From Bidens hawaiensis (taxonomy: Eukaryota; Streptophyta; Magnoliopsida; Asterales; Asteraceae), in contig JAIQDT010003810.1 of assembly GCA_021521415.1 (NCBI GenBank), forward strand, positions 186,001 to 250,000: DNA of 64,000 bases. Reading direction: 5' to 3'. The notes under the pieces are model-generated. The model did no database searches and was not told where the DNA came from. It saw nothing but the letters and a program-made list of their open reading frames with translations. The position numbers and the translations under genes are program-made. Below, piece after piece: positions 13,602-26,645 of this stretch (positions within the stretch are counted from its first letter, which is position 1; each line of letters opens with the position of its first letter).

Positions 13602-15889
13602 GCCGACACATGAATCATTTTTTTATATGTTTTATTGATTTTATTAATAAGATCTGTATGTTGTTTTTAAGGTAAAACTCTATGTAAACTACAAGATGGT
13701 AACAAAGTTTAATCTTTTGCCATAAGTTACTAAGTTTGATGGTTTGCATTTTGTCGAGAAAGAAGATGATTCGAGAAGCTAATAACAAAAGGTAATGAAC
13801 TATGTGAACTCTTAATTAGTAAAAAAAATAACACATTGGTTGCACCTTGGGTGATATTTAACTTTAAATATCATTTTAACAAAATAACAATAGTTATTTT
13901 TGGATTATTAATATTATACAATATTTTATAGTATCATATCAAATTATGTTATATCAACAATATCATATCATAATACATTTATCATATCACTTCAAATCAA
14001 AACATATCATATTGAATCTTGTCATGCTATGGCATATTGTATATCTTATTATATAACACATATGCTATATAGCATACGGTGTCAGTCTATGTTACATCAA
14101 CAATATCATATCAAAATACATTTACATGTCTCGTTGGAATACTAAACCATGTTGACTTGGTAACCAGGCCCATATTGATATACTCCAATTTCAATTTTTT
14201 TTATTTTATTCGTCAAGGTCTATATGTGACAAGAAATACATTTTCAGGGGGTATAATGCAAATGTTGGATTACAGTGTAACCCTAAGCTATGTGCTATAT
14301 AATGGGATGCATATGCATGTTTAGCTTCATCTCTAAATCCTTTCATCGCCTCTAATCCAGTTAACCGAAGAAGAGAAATTTGATTAAGTTTCTATTCGTA
14401 AGAAAGCAATTTAGTTTCTTCGTTTTTGTTTATTTATATGATGTTATATATTGATTCAAGTTTCTAAACCACTCTGATATAATTTTGGCTGTCTTGATAG
14501 GTTAATGGTTTCGATCATTCCGATCTCTCTCCAGTCATAACATGTTGATTGCTCATAGCGTTTGTAAGTTTCTGAAGTTTTGAATTTTAAACATCTTTTT
14601 GTTGTCATACATTTGGTTCAAAATTAAAATTGCATAAGTTCGACTTGGTAAAATCAAGATATCCTTATCTTGTTAAGTTGTTCTGAAACTAATGTGGCAT
14701 TTCATGTCTGTATATGAACTTTTAGATCTAACAAATTAATTCCTTGGTGCAGCGAGAGTGCAACGTGCCACTCTATAATTGTCCTAGTTGGTTGTCATAA
14801 AGAGAGTCTATGTGGAAAGCTTGTTGACAAGTTGTTATGGGTATAAAGCATGAAACCAGGATGCCGAAAGATGTAAAAGAGATCGTGGAAAAGACACCAA
14901 GACTCAATAGATCTTTAGGGAGTTAAATATGTTTTGATGGCATTTTAATGTATTTGTGAAATTAATTTGTGGAAATAAATGTTGCATTTAGTTTCGCACT
15001 TTTTATTTATTTATTTTTCCAATGTGTACGTTTATAAGAAACCAAAATGAGAATCTCCTACAAGCGACTTGCTTTTTATCAATTTGAATTTGCATATCAA
15101 TATTTCCACAAGAACTAATAACAATAATTAACAAGAATTAACAAAGTTAACAACAAAATAGCTTTAACTCGATTTTCTACGGGAATTTTTGAATTCATGA
15201 TTTTGAGAAGTACAGATGAGCTGTTTTACACTTTGTAAAAATAAGATGAGAACGAAACTAACATTTTTAAATTGAAATTACTAGTTAGGTTTTATAAGTC
15301 ATATACTATACCATAAACTTTAGATCTAGACATCATGATTATCATCAAATATCGTTTGTAGAAAATTTTTAATTATGTTAAAATTAAAATCTGTACCGTA
15401 ATATCCATTTTGGTTGTCCATCACATTGTTTACAACTTAAGTGAAATTACCTTTTTAAACAAAATGACAGCAATTATTTTGTTATTAAATACAATATCAT
15501 GTTGTATCATGTCAAATGATGTCGTCACATCACTTCAAATTAGAGCATATCATACTAAATCTTATCATATTATGACATATTGTATCTTATTAGGTGTTGG
15601 AAGCTTCCAACAAAACACCTAATGGGAGAAGAATGAGCCATGATGATTGGTGCTTGCTTTATTTGTTTTCCAAGTAAAAAATAATAATATAACAATAATT
15701 AAATAATAATGAGGGTGGGGAAGAATGGACCATGGTCTTAAGAGAAGAACTTCTCTAATACCATATTATCTCTATAAATTTTCACTTATATATAGCTTTG
15801 TGTTTTGTTACATGTGAAGTAACTTAGATGCTAAAGTTTTCATGATGTTAATTGTTAAGGGTGACATCAAGGTTGCGCTAAAACCAATA

Positions 15890-18800
15890 TTTCACGATAA
15901 AACTAGACATTTTAACCATACATTTTAAGATTGATTTACATTTTTATACAATAGATTTATAAAGTTTTTTAAAAAGTTGTTTTTTCTTTTAATAAAAGTT
16001 GAGTTAATTGATATGTGACATAATATTATACGTTATTATTATAAGATTTGTTAACTCATAATATAATATAATATAATATAATATTTTATTATAATAAGAT
16101 ATGATTTAAAAAGATATGATGATTTTATACAAAATGATATTGTATTATATAATAATTATTGATTTTGTAACTAATTTTTTTTTTGATGTTTTATTATTAA
16201 CTAGTAGTATTAAGCCACCCTTCTCAGGTGCGTTGTGAAAGAGGCATATAACAATAAAAAAATAACGACAAAATGTTTTATGGAACCTATGTGTTAAAGA
16301 CTTAAAGGACAACGCTTTATTGAACGCATGTATTGAAAGGGAGTTAAACCAACATTTTCCGGCAGGACTCTAAAATGAACAATAATAACACGTAAATGGG
16401 TTCAACAACTCACACCTGTTGCGGTGTGTTAACGCGCAAAATTAGACCGAAACGTAAACTATAGAAAATAATAACTATGTCGATTTTCGACCCGAACGTC
16501 ATGATGGAGCCGCTAAACGAGGAAAATAAACGTAAAAATATTGAACCAAACGTGCGTTAACATAATATTTAGACCGAAACATGAAATGAAAATTTTATAA
16601 AATAAGAAAATTATTAAAGACCAAAACTGAAAAAGAAAAACTATTGTGGTTAAAAATGAGAATTGTTTCGTCGATAAACATGCAAAACATGAAAAGTGTA
16701 GGGGTTAAAATTAAAAAAAAAAGATTGAAAATGACAAAAATAAAACTATTAATCAAGCACCGAAACGTTAAATGAAAAATATTGGGACCAAAGTTGAAAA
16801 AGAAAAACAGTTGTTAAAAATGAAAAATGTTGTTCGACAAACTTGTAAAAGTTGAAAATATAGGGGTTAAAAGTAAAAAAAGAAGATTAAAAAAATAAAA
16901 ATAAAAATAAAAATATTAATCAAGCACAAGTTAAAGTACAACTCATTTTGCACACAAAATTTGCAAAATGTTATACATATAACATAATTTGCTGTATTTT
17001 GTTATAGTTTTGTAAGAAGGTTAAAGTTGGAGGACTCTTGTAGCAATTTAATAGGACAGGAAGGCTTGTTTATGTCAACTGCAAAAGTGAGGAGCATATA
17101 ATCATCGCAATCGGTGATTTTGTTAAACGTAACTTTTAGGGTTCCATTGCGCCGCTATTGTTTTGTTTTCGACCGTTCTTTTCATCTGAATTTTGTTTCT
17201 CTTTCTTCTTACATTTTGAGAGTTTGTGGTACGCTGATTCTATTTCGATCATTGTTGGCATTGATTTTTAAGTCTATTTAGTATGTATTCTTGACTTAGT
17301 AGTTCATCGTCTTGATGAATCATTTTGAGGTTCTAGAGTTTAAGGTTTTGCATCGTAATCATTATAATAATAACTCATATATCATGTTATTTGGGTTAGA
17401 ATTGTTCAAACTCTTCAGATCTAGATAAGTTTAACTGTTATCAATTTATCCCATCTTTGTCTTCTTGTAATAACAGAAGTATTAATTCTCAAAATAGGAA
17501 AGATCAATCAAAGTATGTGAATGTTTGAGAATCATAGAAAGATCAACCAATGAATAGCCAATTTAATGAGGGAGCTTTACATTGGGCTAAAGTTAATCAC
17601 CTCCTTTGACGTCGGATAATCATTTACCATGAACCATCATTTCCCCTGTAAGTTCTTTTTTGGCCGGTCCTTTAATGTTTTATAATTGATCCACTTTGGA
17701 TGACATGAGAATCATTGTTTGAGATGTTTTTATCTATAAGTGTTATTGTCGTTAATTAACGTAGATTATTGTGGAAACTACAGGATGGTAAGAAAGCTAA
17801 ATCTAATGCCACAAGTTACTAAGTTTGATGGTTTGCATTTTGTTGAGAAGGAAGTTGTTTCAAGCAGCAGATGAGGACCGTGAAGTAGATTTCATACGTT
17901 TTAATTTCTTGTTCGAAAACCCATGCTAATTGCTTGCAGTCTCTCATGTTGATGTTTAGTTGGCATGCTGGCTTGCTAAACCCAAATTGATATACTCCAA
18001 TGTCATATTTTGTCTTATTTTATTAATTAATCATATTAGAAGGTCTCAACATGAAAATACATACACTTTCTGAGGTAATAATGTAAATATTAAATTAGGG
18101 TGTAAGTGTGTAACCCTAGGTTTTGTTCTATATAAGGGGATACATGTTTAACTTCATCTTCAAATTAAAATCCATCCATAGCCTCCAACCAGTTAGCTTT
18201 CAAAAGACGAGAGATCTGGTCGTCTATGTAAGAAATTTTCTATATCCGATTAAATTTATTTATACGATGTTATAGATTCAGATTTCTAAGCCGCTAATAT
18301 CTGTCTGTGTCTTTGATAGGTTATGGTTCTGACCATTTTAACCTCTCTCAAGTTTAAGAGGATTGATCATAACATGTTGATCGTTCATAGCATTTGTAAG
18401 TTTTCGGATTTTTTAAATTTCAAACATCTATTTTTTGTCATACATCTGTATCAATATTAAAATTGCATAAATCCGACTTGGTAAAATCAAGATATACTTA
18501 TCTTGTTATGAAACTAATGTGGCATTTCATAGATTATGCTTATAACATCTCCACTGTGTACTTTTAAATCTAACAAATTCTTTGGTGCGCAGGGGATTGC
18601 AACGTGTCACACTTTTATTGGCTGTAATGGCCACACAATTGGAACGGGCCTTGTTTCAAGTATAAGGGTGCCTAAAAGATGTGAAAGAGATTGAGGAAAA
18701 AATTAACACAAAGACTCAGATCTGTGGAATGAAATATACTCATAGATTTATTAGGAAATGTAATAAGTTTTAATGTACAAATACAACAATTTGATGATGT

Positions 18801-19540
18801 TAATTTTGATGTGTTTGTAAATTTAATTTATGGAATTAGTTAAAACAATCAGTCTTGAATTTGGTTTTTTATCATCTTTTTTCAATGTATATAAGAAGCC
18901 AAAACGAAAATCTCCCAGGTTGCGACTTGATTTTTGTTTCAATTCAATGTTAACAATGTATATACAACTTTTGTGATATTTAACATAAACTCATTGTTTA
19001 ACTAAATAATAATTATTATTATATTTACATATGATATCTTATAATATCTTATAGTAGCATGTCAAATGATATTGTCAAATCATTTCAAATCGGAACATAT
19101 CATATAAAATCAACCCATTATTACATATTATATCAAATCATAATACATTTACCATATCAAGTTATATTGGCATACCAAAAGCGGTTGTGGTTTTATAAAC
19201 TGTTGTATGACTTGTAAACCACAATCTAGCTTTTAATTAGCTTATTGACGTCCCTTTAGATATTAACTCTTTTCTTAAGTCACTTTTATTGCAACATATT
19301 TTTACTGATCAATAAATGATTATTTTTCTTTTTTCAATTCATCACATATCAAATGTGGTTAGAATTTAAATTCAATTTAAATTGAATTGTTGACAAAAGG
19401 TAATTAACTATTCACCAACCAACCCCACTTTCCCTTGAGTTCTAAAAAAACTAATTAATTAAACATACAACAATTTGACCTTCTTTTTTATTTTTTTAAG
19501 CAACAAATTTATTTTTAATCTTTATTGTAGGTGAACTCAT
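15890..19540 (+). repeat. Segmental duplication copy 2
   Basis: The left part (15905-16200) matches 21440-21735 and 23745-24040. The middle part (16201-16960) matches 24042-24960. The right part (16980-19540) matches 27045-29370. It carries the TATA-like TATATAAGGGGA (18129) with AACCCTA upstream, a GTAAG donor-like site, ATGTTGATCGTTCATAGC (18374), and the GCGCAG acceptor-like site before GGGATTGCAACGTG (about 18590). No long reading frame survives. Confidence 0.8.
16201..16232 (-). mobile_element. Helitron-like 3' terminus (minus orientation)
   Basis: On the minus strand a CACC...GGTG hairpin is followed by GCTTAATACTACTAG and then T, the CTAG-T arrangement of a Helitron 3' end. The same terminus recurs at 21735 and 24042 (GCCAGGGGTGGC hairpin). 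The whole duplicated unit to the right may therefore be, or include, a Helitron-type element; its 5' end was not found. Confidence 0.45.
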
Positions 19541-20847
19541 CTTTTCAAACTCATGTGTGTTTAAAGGTTTTGCTTTTGCTATTAAGCTACCATCCCCATT
19601 GGTTTTGACCAACTACTTTAACTCTAATAGCATATTAACTAAAACGTCTACCTATATCATTAAAGAAATTTGCTTTTTGGGCAAATGACATATTCATATT
19701 AGTCCATCACTATATTTTCCACACATACTAATACTTCTCAAAATTTTCTTGGAAATTAATTCAATAGTAAATAATTAAAATTGTTAAATGGTTTTAAATG
19801 ATAAATATGGTATATTCTTTAATTTCTCTAATTTCATTATTCAAACAGTTTTAAATGGTATATATGGTATATTCTTTAATTGCTCTAATTTCATTCAATC
19901 ATTTCATATTAAATAGATAGATATATATTTTAAATCAAATCAAAATGAAATCAATTTTCACATTTAAAATAGTTTGATAATTAATTGTATAGATTATATC
20001 TTAAATTAAATCAATAACAAATAAATTTTAGCATATGAAACCATTTGATAATTCACTTTGCTATTTTTTGTTTCATATTTCCATATGTTTCAAATTTCAA
20101 AATTATACTAAACATATTACCGTGGCTGTAATTTATGTTAACATTCCATTTTTATTTAACTAAAAAATATTAATCATATTACCTCCCTATATATACAATC
20201 AGTTTGTCACAAGAATTTTCACACGCTCTATAATTTCACATTTATTTGTAAGGTTAACTTCTTTTGCTATACTTATTTCATTCTTTCATATTATTTCCTT
20301 TTTTCATACATCACTTGATGAAAGTGATCCTTAAGTTATTTGAAAAAGACATATCCATGATTAGTGGTTTTACTTTGTAACACCAAAGTTCGGAAAAAAA
20401 CCTCGAATTCTCGTTTAGTTTCAGACCTCCAATAAAGTCTCTCTACTCAAAAATAAACCATTTACGGACAAAAATAATTGATCATATAAACCGAAGGCCA
20501 CCTCCAATAATTTCACCCCTCTCAACAATATACCTCATCCAAAAGGGATCATTACCGATTTAGCCTTTTGACCAAATCAACTTATGAAAATGGATATGGA
20601 AATTACAGGTTTACAATTTTATTTCACCAATGGTAGCCATCCAAGGGTCATATTAACGCTGATATAACGTGAAAATCAAAAAATTTCACGTCAAAAACAA
20701 TTAACAGATAATAAAAAATAATATTTTAGTAAACTCACGCCATCCTAGCGTGAACTTAAGGGAGTTTCACGCCTAGAAAATAAAAAAAATACTATTTTAT
20801 TCTTTCACACGCTTGATTTAAAAAATCATAATGAGTAATGTTTTCAA
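19541..20847. other. AT-rich intergenic stretch
   Basis: No gene is recognised. The sequence is AT-rich with short local duplications, such as the repeated GGTATATTCTTTAATT at about 19810 and 19868. At 20720-20790 it has several TTCACG/CGTGAA words of the kind that recur at 21030 and 23335. Confidence 0.4.
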
Positions 20848-21734
20848 TTTTATTAATAAATCAAAAATTTAGATAAAAACAAACGATTTTAACTTTAAGG
20901 TATATATGTTCAAAAGAATAGTAAATAAATAAAACAAAAATGAAAAAGAAAATATTTTTTTTCTATAAATGTAACCCTTCCGAATAAAAAAATAAAATTA
21001 ATAATATATTTAAGAAATATAATAATTCACGCCCAAGCGTGAAAGTGTATACCGCATGACCGTGAATTTCTATAATAAAAATATATAAACAAAAGTCAAT
21101 GATTATTTGGGTAAAAAAAATTTGGTCATATGTACTTATCTGTAACTTTCCCCATTCAAAATGAGACCAAACACCGCAGCCTAGAAACTAGAAAAGAGGA
21201 CACACATGACTTCAAAAACTTTTTTTCAAAATTTCATAGACTTTGACGGCCGGTTCCTTTTAAGAAAAAAAACTTCCTCAATACCATATGTAAGGTTTAT
21301 GAAATTTTAAGTTATGAGTTATTTTATTAATTCTTTATTACTTTTTAGGGTTTTTTCATTCACAAATCATTCTCATACTTCTTATTTTTTTTTCTTTTTT
21401 TATAGAATAACTTACCATATATGTAGTAGGAACCCAATTTTTCATGATAGAACCAAACATTTTGAGATTTATTTACATTTTTATCAAATATATTTATAAA
21501 GTTTTTTAAAAAGTTACTTTTTTTCAACAAAAGTTGAGTTAGTTGATATGTGATATTGTAATACGTTATAACAAGGGAGATAATATAACTCATGATATAT
21601 GATTTGATTGAATATAATATGATATGATTTGAAAAGATATGATTATTTGATTTGTCATTATACGAAAAGATATTAAATAATATAATAATTATTGATTTTT
21701 GTCGGTAAAAGTTTTACGTTGTTTTTATTATTAA

Positions 21735-21765
21735 CTAGCATTAAGCCACCCCTGGCGTGTTGCGA
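21735..21765 (-). mobile_element. Helitron-like 3' terminus (minus orientation)
   Basis: On the minus strand the hairpin GCCAGGGGTGGC is followed by TTAATGCTAG and then T. It is identical in layout to the terminus at 24042 in the duplicate copy. Confidence 0.45.
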
Positions 21766-22278
21766 CCGAGGCGTAAAACAATGAAAAAAGTGACGGCGAC
21801 ATGTATTATCAACCCATGTGTTAAAGGACAATGTTTCATATCAAACATGTGTATTAAAGGGGAGTTGGACCCACGTTTTGTGGTAGGACTCTAAAACAAA
21901 CAGAAATAACACGTAAATAGGTTCAACTACTCACACCCGTTGCGGTTTGTTAACGCCCAGAAATTAGACGGAAACGTAACTGAGTCAACTTTGGACATGC
22001 ACGTTATTATGGAGCTGCTTTTTGAACGCATGCAAGATAATCAAAGTAACCATCAAAGCATACACAAATTTATAATTCGCATACTGTTGAAAAAGAAGAG
22101 ACTTTTAACAACAAAATATCTCCGCAACTTCCTCATTACTCAAGTTCTTGCACAAACCATCCGAAAAGAGCCATTTGTACCACATCGGAACACTTAGGCA
22201 TAACACGTGGAACACTCTTATGCCAACACAAAATGTATCATAAAAGTTCCATCAAGTACTACTCATACAACAATATGC

Positions 22279-22478
22279 AGTGGCGAAGCTTGGGCTTAGT
22301 CACGGGGGTGACCGAAGTCACGGACTCAAAAATTTTCGGGTCAACGATTCGGTTCGTGCCGGTAATTCGGGTCGGGTCGGATCAAACAATCATCATCATC
22401 ATCATCGTACTCAGTATATCCCACCAATAACAAAGCTATGATAGGGTCAGATCAAACAATATAACATCTATATATCTA
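22279..22478. mobile_element. Truncated hAT-like element (copy A)
   Basis: It starts CAGTGGCGAAGCTTGG after ACAATATG, exactly as the complete element at 26122 does, but it loses homology at about 22478. It contains the same nested retroposon tail (22391-22443) with 6 ATC units, against 16 in copy B, and the same 17-bp duplication (374-390 and 444-460 within 22 kb, one mismatch). Confidence 0.75.
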
Positions 22479-23151
22479 TGATAGTGTGACGAATTTAACC
22501 AATACCGACTGAGTTACGTCACGTCCACCGCTATGTGGCGGTTTTGTTACCTAGTTTAGTATTTAATTTACACCAATAACAATATCACATATTCACCATA
22601 GTTCCAAATCCACTTATAGCACATTTCGCTTGTCAATATATATCACTTAGTATCATTTATTAATATTTTCTTTCTTGTCACATGACTGAAAACGTGAGAA
22701 CTAGCCTTAATAAATTAGATTAATTAAATTATTTATAGTTATTAATACTTTCCTTTAAATAAAATAAATGTCAAAAGCACACATTGAATATAAGCTTAAA
22801 AGGTCAAATAAAATATCTACCATTTTTGAAAATAAAACATCTAAAGCATACAAACAAAAGGATGAATCTGATTTTCCTTAAATGATAAAAAGTCCCCCAT
22901 TGCATCTATAGTCTTCAAAATTATGCACGCACCTACCTAGTCCAATTGATTTTAATATTTTATTATCACTATTAAGAATTAAAATTTTAATATTAATTAT
23001 ATAAAAGTATTGTTAGGAAAATATATACGACTTAAGGAATCATAATTTGATTGCATTTAACAAAACCAAGATAAATTACACCATACTTATTATAATTATG
23101 CTTTACAGTTTACATCATGTATGGTGTACTTTAAACAAACGGGCCGTGATA
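22479..23151. other. Intergenic spacer between duplicate copies
   Basis: No gene or repeat terminus is recognised. AT-rich unique-looking sequence separates copy A and copy B. Confidence 0.4.
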
Positions 23152-24041
23152 AATTTTATTAATAAATCAAAAATTTAGATAAAAACAAACGATTTTAACT
23201 TTAAGGTATATATGTTCAAAAGAATAGTAAATAAATAAAACAAAAAATGAAAAAGAAACTATTTTTTTTCTATAAATGTAACCCTTCCGAATAAAAAAAT
23301 AAAATTAATAATATACTTAAGAAATATAATAATTCACGCCCAAGCGTGAAAGTGTATACCGCATGACCGTGAATTTCTATAATAAAAAAATATAAACAAA
23401 AGTCAATGATTATTTTGGTAAAAAAAATTTGGTAATATGTACTTATCTGTAACTTTTCCCATTCAAAATGAGACCAAACACCGCAACCTAGAAACTAGAA
23501 AAGGGGACACACATGACTTCATAAACTTTTTTTTTTTTAAATTTCGTAGACTTTGACGGCCGGTTCCTTTTAAGAAAAAAAACTTCCTCAATACCATATC
23601 TAAGGTTTATGAAATTTTAAGTTATGAGTTATTTTATTAATTCTTTATTATTTTTTAGGGTTTTTTCATTCACAAATCATTCTCATTCTTCTTTTTTTTT
23701 TCTTCTTTTATAGAATAACTTACCATATATGTAGTAGGAACCCAATTTTTCATGATAGAACCAAACATTTGAGATTTATTTACATTTTTATCAAATATAT
23801 TTATAAAGTTTTTTAAAAAGTTACTTTTTTTCAACAAAAGTTGAGTTAGTTGATATGTGATATTGTAATACGTTATAACAAGGGAGATAATATAACTCAT
23901 GATATATGATTTGATTGAATATAATATGATATAATTTGAAAAGATATGATTATTTGATTTGTCATTATACGAAAAGATATTAAATAATATAATAATTATT
24001 GATTTTTGTCGGTAAAAGTTTTACGTTGTTTTTATTATTAA

Positions 24042-24070
24042 CTAGCATTAAGCTACCCCTGGCGTGTTGC
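24042..24070 (-). mobile_element. Helitron-like 3' terminus (minus orientation)
   Basis: Paralogue of the terminus at 21735: CTAG followed by T on the minus strand, preceded by a short GC-rich hairpin. The stem has one substitution (GCTACC) relative to copy A. Confidence 0.45.
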
Positions 24071-24124
24071 GACTGAGGCGTAAAACAATGAAAAAAGTGA
24101 CGGCGACATGTATTATCAACCCAT

Positions 24125-24473
24125 CAATCTGCTCACGGTAAAACTTCATATGGGTTCGATATACTTTTATCTTCAACGAACGGCCCGGCATTCAATTCGG
24201 GTCGAAGCATATGGTTGCCAGGTTGGTTAAATGCTGTTAATGAGAATAGTAATTCACTATTCTTAACAATAGGTCCTGGAGACTTTTTGGTTCATCATGC
24301 TATTGCTCTGGGTTTACATACAACTACGTTGATCTTAGTAAAAGGTGCGTTAGATGCACGTGGTTCCAAGTTAATGCCAGATAAAAAGGATTTTGGTTAT
24401 AGTTTTCCGTGCGATGGCCCAGGACGAGGTGGTACTTGTGATATTTCGGCTTGGGACGCATTTTGTTTGGCAG
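24125..24473 (+). pseudogene. psaB: Nuclear plastid DNA insertion: psaB fragment
   Basis: The plus-strand translation is an uninterrupted internal piece of photosystem I apoprotein A2 (PsaB). It begins [11 protein letters not shown], runs through [18 protein letters not shown] and [18 protein letters not shown], and stops at LA. It has no start codon, no terminus and no neighbouring plastid genes, so it is a nuclear plastid insertion of about 349 bp and not a gene. Likely post-insertion substitutions include AFNSGR where I expect AFNAGR, and DAFCLA where I expect DAFYLA. The paralogous site in copy A is uninterrupted; the insertion replaced about 20 bp, which fits end-joining repair. Confidence 0.95.
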
Positions 24474-25782
24474 ATTTTTCATATCAAACATGTGTATTAA
24501 AGGGGAGTTGGACCCACGTTTTGCGGTAGGACTCTAAAACAAACAGAAATAACACGTAAATAGGTTCAACTACTCACACCCGTTGCGGTTTGTTAACGCT
24601 CAGAAATTAGACGGAAACGTAAAATACTGAAAAGAATAACTGAGTCAACTTTGGACATGCACGTTATTATGGAGCTGCTAAAGGAGGAAAATAAAATAAA
24701 AATGTTGAACCACACACGCGCATGCAGCGTGTTAACTCATTATTTTTAGACCAAAACATTGAATGAAAAGTTTTTAGAATATGAAAAGTATTGGGGACCA
24801 AAGTTGAAAAATGAAAACAGTTGTGGTTAAAATGAAAAATGTTTTTTTTGACAAACATGTAAAAAATGAAAAATATAGGTTTAAAAATAAAAAAAGAAGA
24901 TTGAATAAATAAAAATAATCAAGCACAAAGTACAACCCATTTTGCAAAAGATTATACATTTAGACCCCCCCCCCCCTCCCTGCCGTTGCAGCGAGGTTGT
25001 CAATTAGTTAAACATGTCAAAGAAGACTCGTTGAGTTAAAAGATTCATCACTCTTTAAAAACCAACTACTATTGTATATCATCACACATTGCAAAAAAAA
25101 AAAAAATACCTTCACAGTTCATTGTTCACTTGAGCTAAAAACCTAAACTTTTTTAACAAATGTTGCAATATATCACCACACTTAAGAGTTAAAAACCTAA
25201 ACTTTTTTAACACAACTGGTACAACAATTTTAATTTAAATTTTTTTGCCATGATATTCATGTAGTAAAGCCAACAACGATACAAATATGAAAAACCCCAA
25301 GAGCAAATCACAAAAATCATTGTACCAAAGACAAACTTGAATTTCGCCTCATTCTTCCGGTAGCAAATGCGACGGTTCACTTCAATTGAAAAAAATTAAA
25401 TCAAAACCGAGAATGGTAAGTGAAAATAGAAGACTATATGATAGAAGTAAAGCTGAACTTTCAAATCAAAGATAAAGATGAGACAATGTACGACAAATTA
25501 AGGTTACAAATATGAACGAATCACAAATGATGCAATCACAACAGGCTCAAAACCATATAATGGCTGCAAGATAAGTTGCCATACAAAAAAAACTGAATCA
25601 TTATCACAGCCATAAACAAATTTATCAGATCAAATTACCAACAATCTGTGTTTTGGCAAATCTTATCACAATCTTAGAGCCACAACGAAGTGCCTTCAAA
25701 TTCACCATATAGAATCTGATCACATACAATAAAGCCACAAAGACCGAGATTCAGTTATTGATACATATGTCAGTGAAGCTGC

Positions 25783-25875
25783 TCAGGAGATCGTCATTGC
25801 CTCAACAGCGGCCACGATTGTCATCAAAATAATGATAATCAATGTCATTAACATGAGTGGTGCTTTTGAACGCAT
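25783..25875 (-). CDS. Possible micro-ORF, hydrophobic 30-residue peptide
   Basis: A minus-strand ATG frame encodes a 30-residue peptide, starting MRSKAPLML, with an aliphatic core (LIIIILMTIV) ending VEAMTIS. It resembles a signal peptide or a single membrane segment. It lies in the stretch deleted from copy A and has no visible partner exon. It is more likely chance or a remnant than a working gene. Confidence 0.15.
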   Translation of the reverse strand: MRSKAPLMLMTLIIIILMTIVAAVEAMTIS

Positions 25876-26236
25876 GCAAGATAATCAAAGTAACCATTAA
25901 AGCAAACACAAATTTATAATTCGCATACTGTTGAAAAAGAAGAGACTTTTAACAACAAAATGTCTCCGCAACTTCCTCATTACTCAAGTTCTTGCACAAA
26001 CCATCCGAAAAGAGCCATTTGTACCACATCGGAACACTTAGGCATAACACGTGGAACACTCTTATGCCAACACAAAATGTATCATAAAAGTTCCATCAAG
26101 TACTACTCATACAACAATATGCAGTGGCGAAGCTTGGGCTTAGTCACGGGGGTGACCGAAGTCACGGACTCAAAAATTTTCGGGTCGACGATTCGGTTCG
26201 TGCCGGTGATTCGGGTCGGGTCGGGTCGGATCAAAC

Positions 26237-26239
<3 letters not shown>

Positions 26240-26285
<46 letters not shown>

Positions 26286-26322
26286 GTACTCAGTATATCC
26301 CACCAATAGCAAAGCTATGATA
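26240..26322 (-). mobile_element. 5'-truncated SINE-like retroposon with (GAT)n tail
   Basis: Only the last roughly 37 bp of the retroposon at 35468 and 44221 is present, with a (GAT)n tail (ATC units on the plus strand, about 16 including overlap with the duplication). A 17-bp duplication, GGGTCGGATCAAACAAT, flanks it (26223-26239 and 26323-26339). A 5' truncation with a long target-site duplication is the signature of target-primed reverse transcription. Confidence 0.85.
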
Positions 26323-26462
26323 GGGTCGGATCAAACAATATAACATCTATATATCTAATTTTTCTTCATTTATTCAAACAGTTATTCTTATAATAAAAAA
26401 CAAAATAATTTTTAACCAATAAATACTTAAAATATTCATGATAATGTGAGAGGAAGGGTGAA

Positions 26463-26645
26463 TAGGGATAAGCAAACTCAGTATTGGTACCGGTACCGAA
26501 ATCGATACAGATTTGGTACCGTCTGTACCGAATAGGTACCAAAGTTTTGATTTTCGGTACCGGTATATCTCAAATTTTACCTTCAATATCGGTACTGAAC
26601 CGAATATTTTGGTATCGGTATGGTATGGTACCTATCTCATCCCTA
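26463..26645. mobile_element. hAT MITE, 183 bp, nested
   Basis: The ends are TAGGGATAAG and the inverted form CTCATCCCTA. The 8-bp flanks are AGGGTGAA (26455-26462) and TGGGTGAA (26646-26653), a 7/8 match. The interior is built from GGTACCGGTACCG-like words. It is inserted in the larger hAT element. Confidence 0.8.

Larger units (their letters stand above)
11087..15100 (+). repeat. Segmental duplication copy 1 (split by an LTR)
   Basis: Sequence at 11087-11749 and 13602-15100 matches, in order, 17000-19200 and 27060-29200. Shared landmarks are CTTTTAGGGTT plus GCCGC, the AGCCAATTTAA exon-like block, GTTACTAAGTTTGATG, a TATA-like TATATAATGGGA (14296) with AACCCTA just upstream, ATGTTGATTGCTCATAGC (14542), and GGTGCAG then GCAACGTG (about 14750). 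It is the most diverged of the three large copies and is interrupted by the LTR at 11750-13601. Confidence 0.75.
20848..22478. repeat. Segmental duplication copy A (partial)
   Basis: This segment is nearly identical to 23152-26357. Copy A lacks the psaB insertion of copy B. It also lacks 1185 bp between two TGCT words (copy B 24676 and 25861), so it has a microhomology deletion. It ends inside the hAT element that is complete in copy B, so its right boundary is a later break. A Helitron-like CTAG terminus (minus orientation) lies at 21735-21738. Confidence 0.9.

Noticed and set aside
24215..24529. 104-residue ORF as an independent gene
   Set aside because: It is an internal piece of psaB inserted in nuclear DNA, running off into host repeat sequence.
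25960..26343. 127-residue ORF with a poly-Ser run, and antisense poly-Asp ORF
   Set aside because: The runs are translations of an ATC microsatellite at a retroposon tail; flanking residues cross transposon boundaries.
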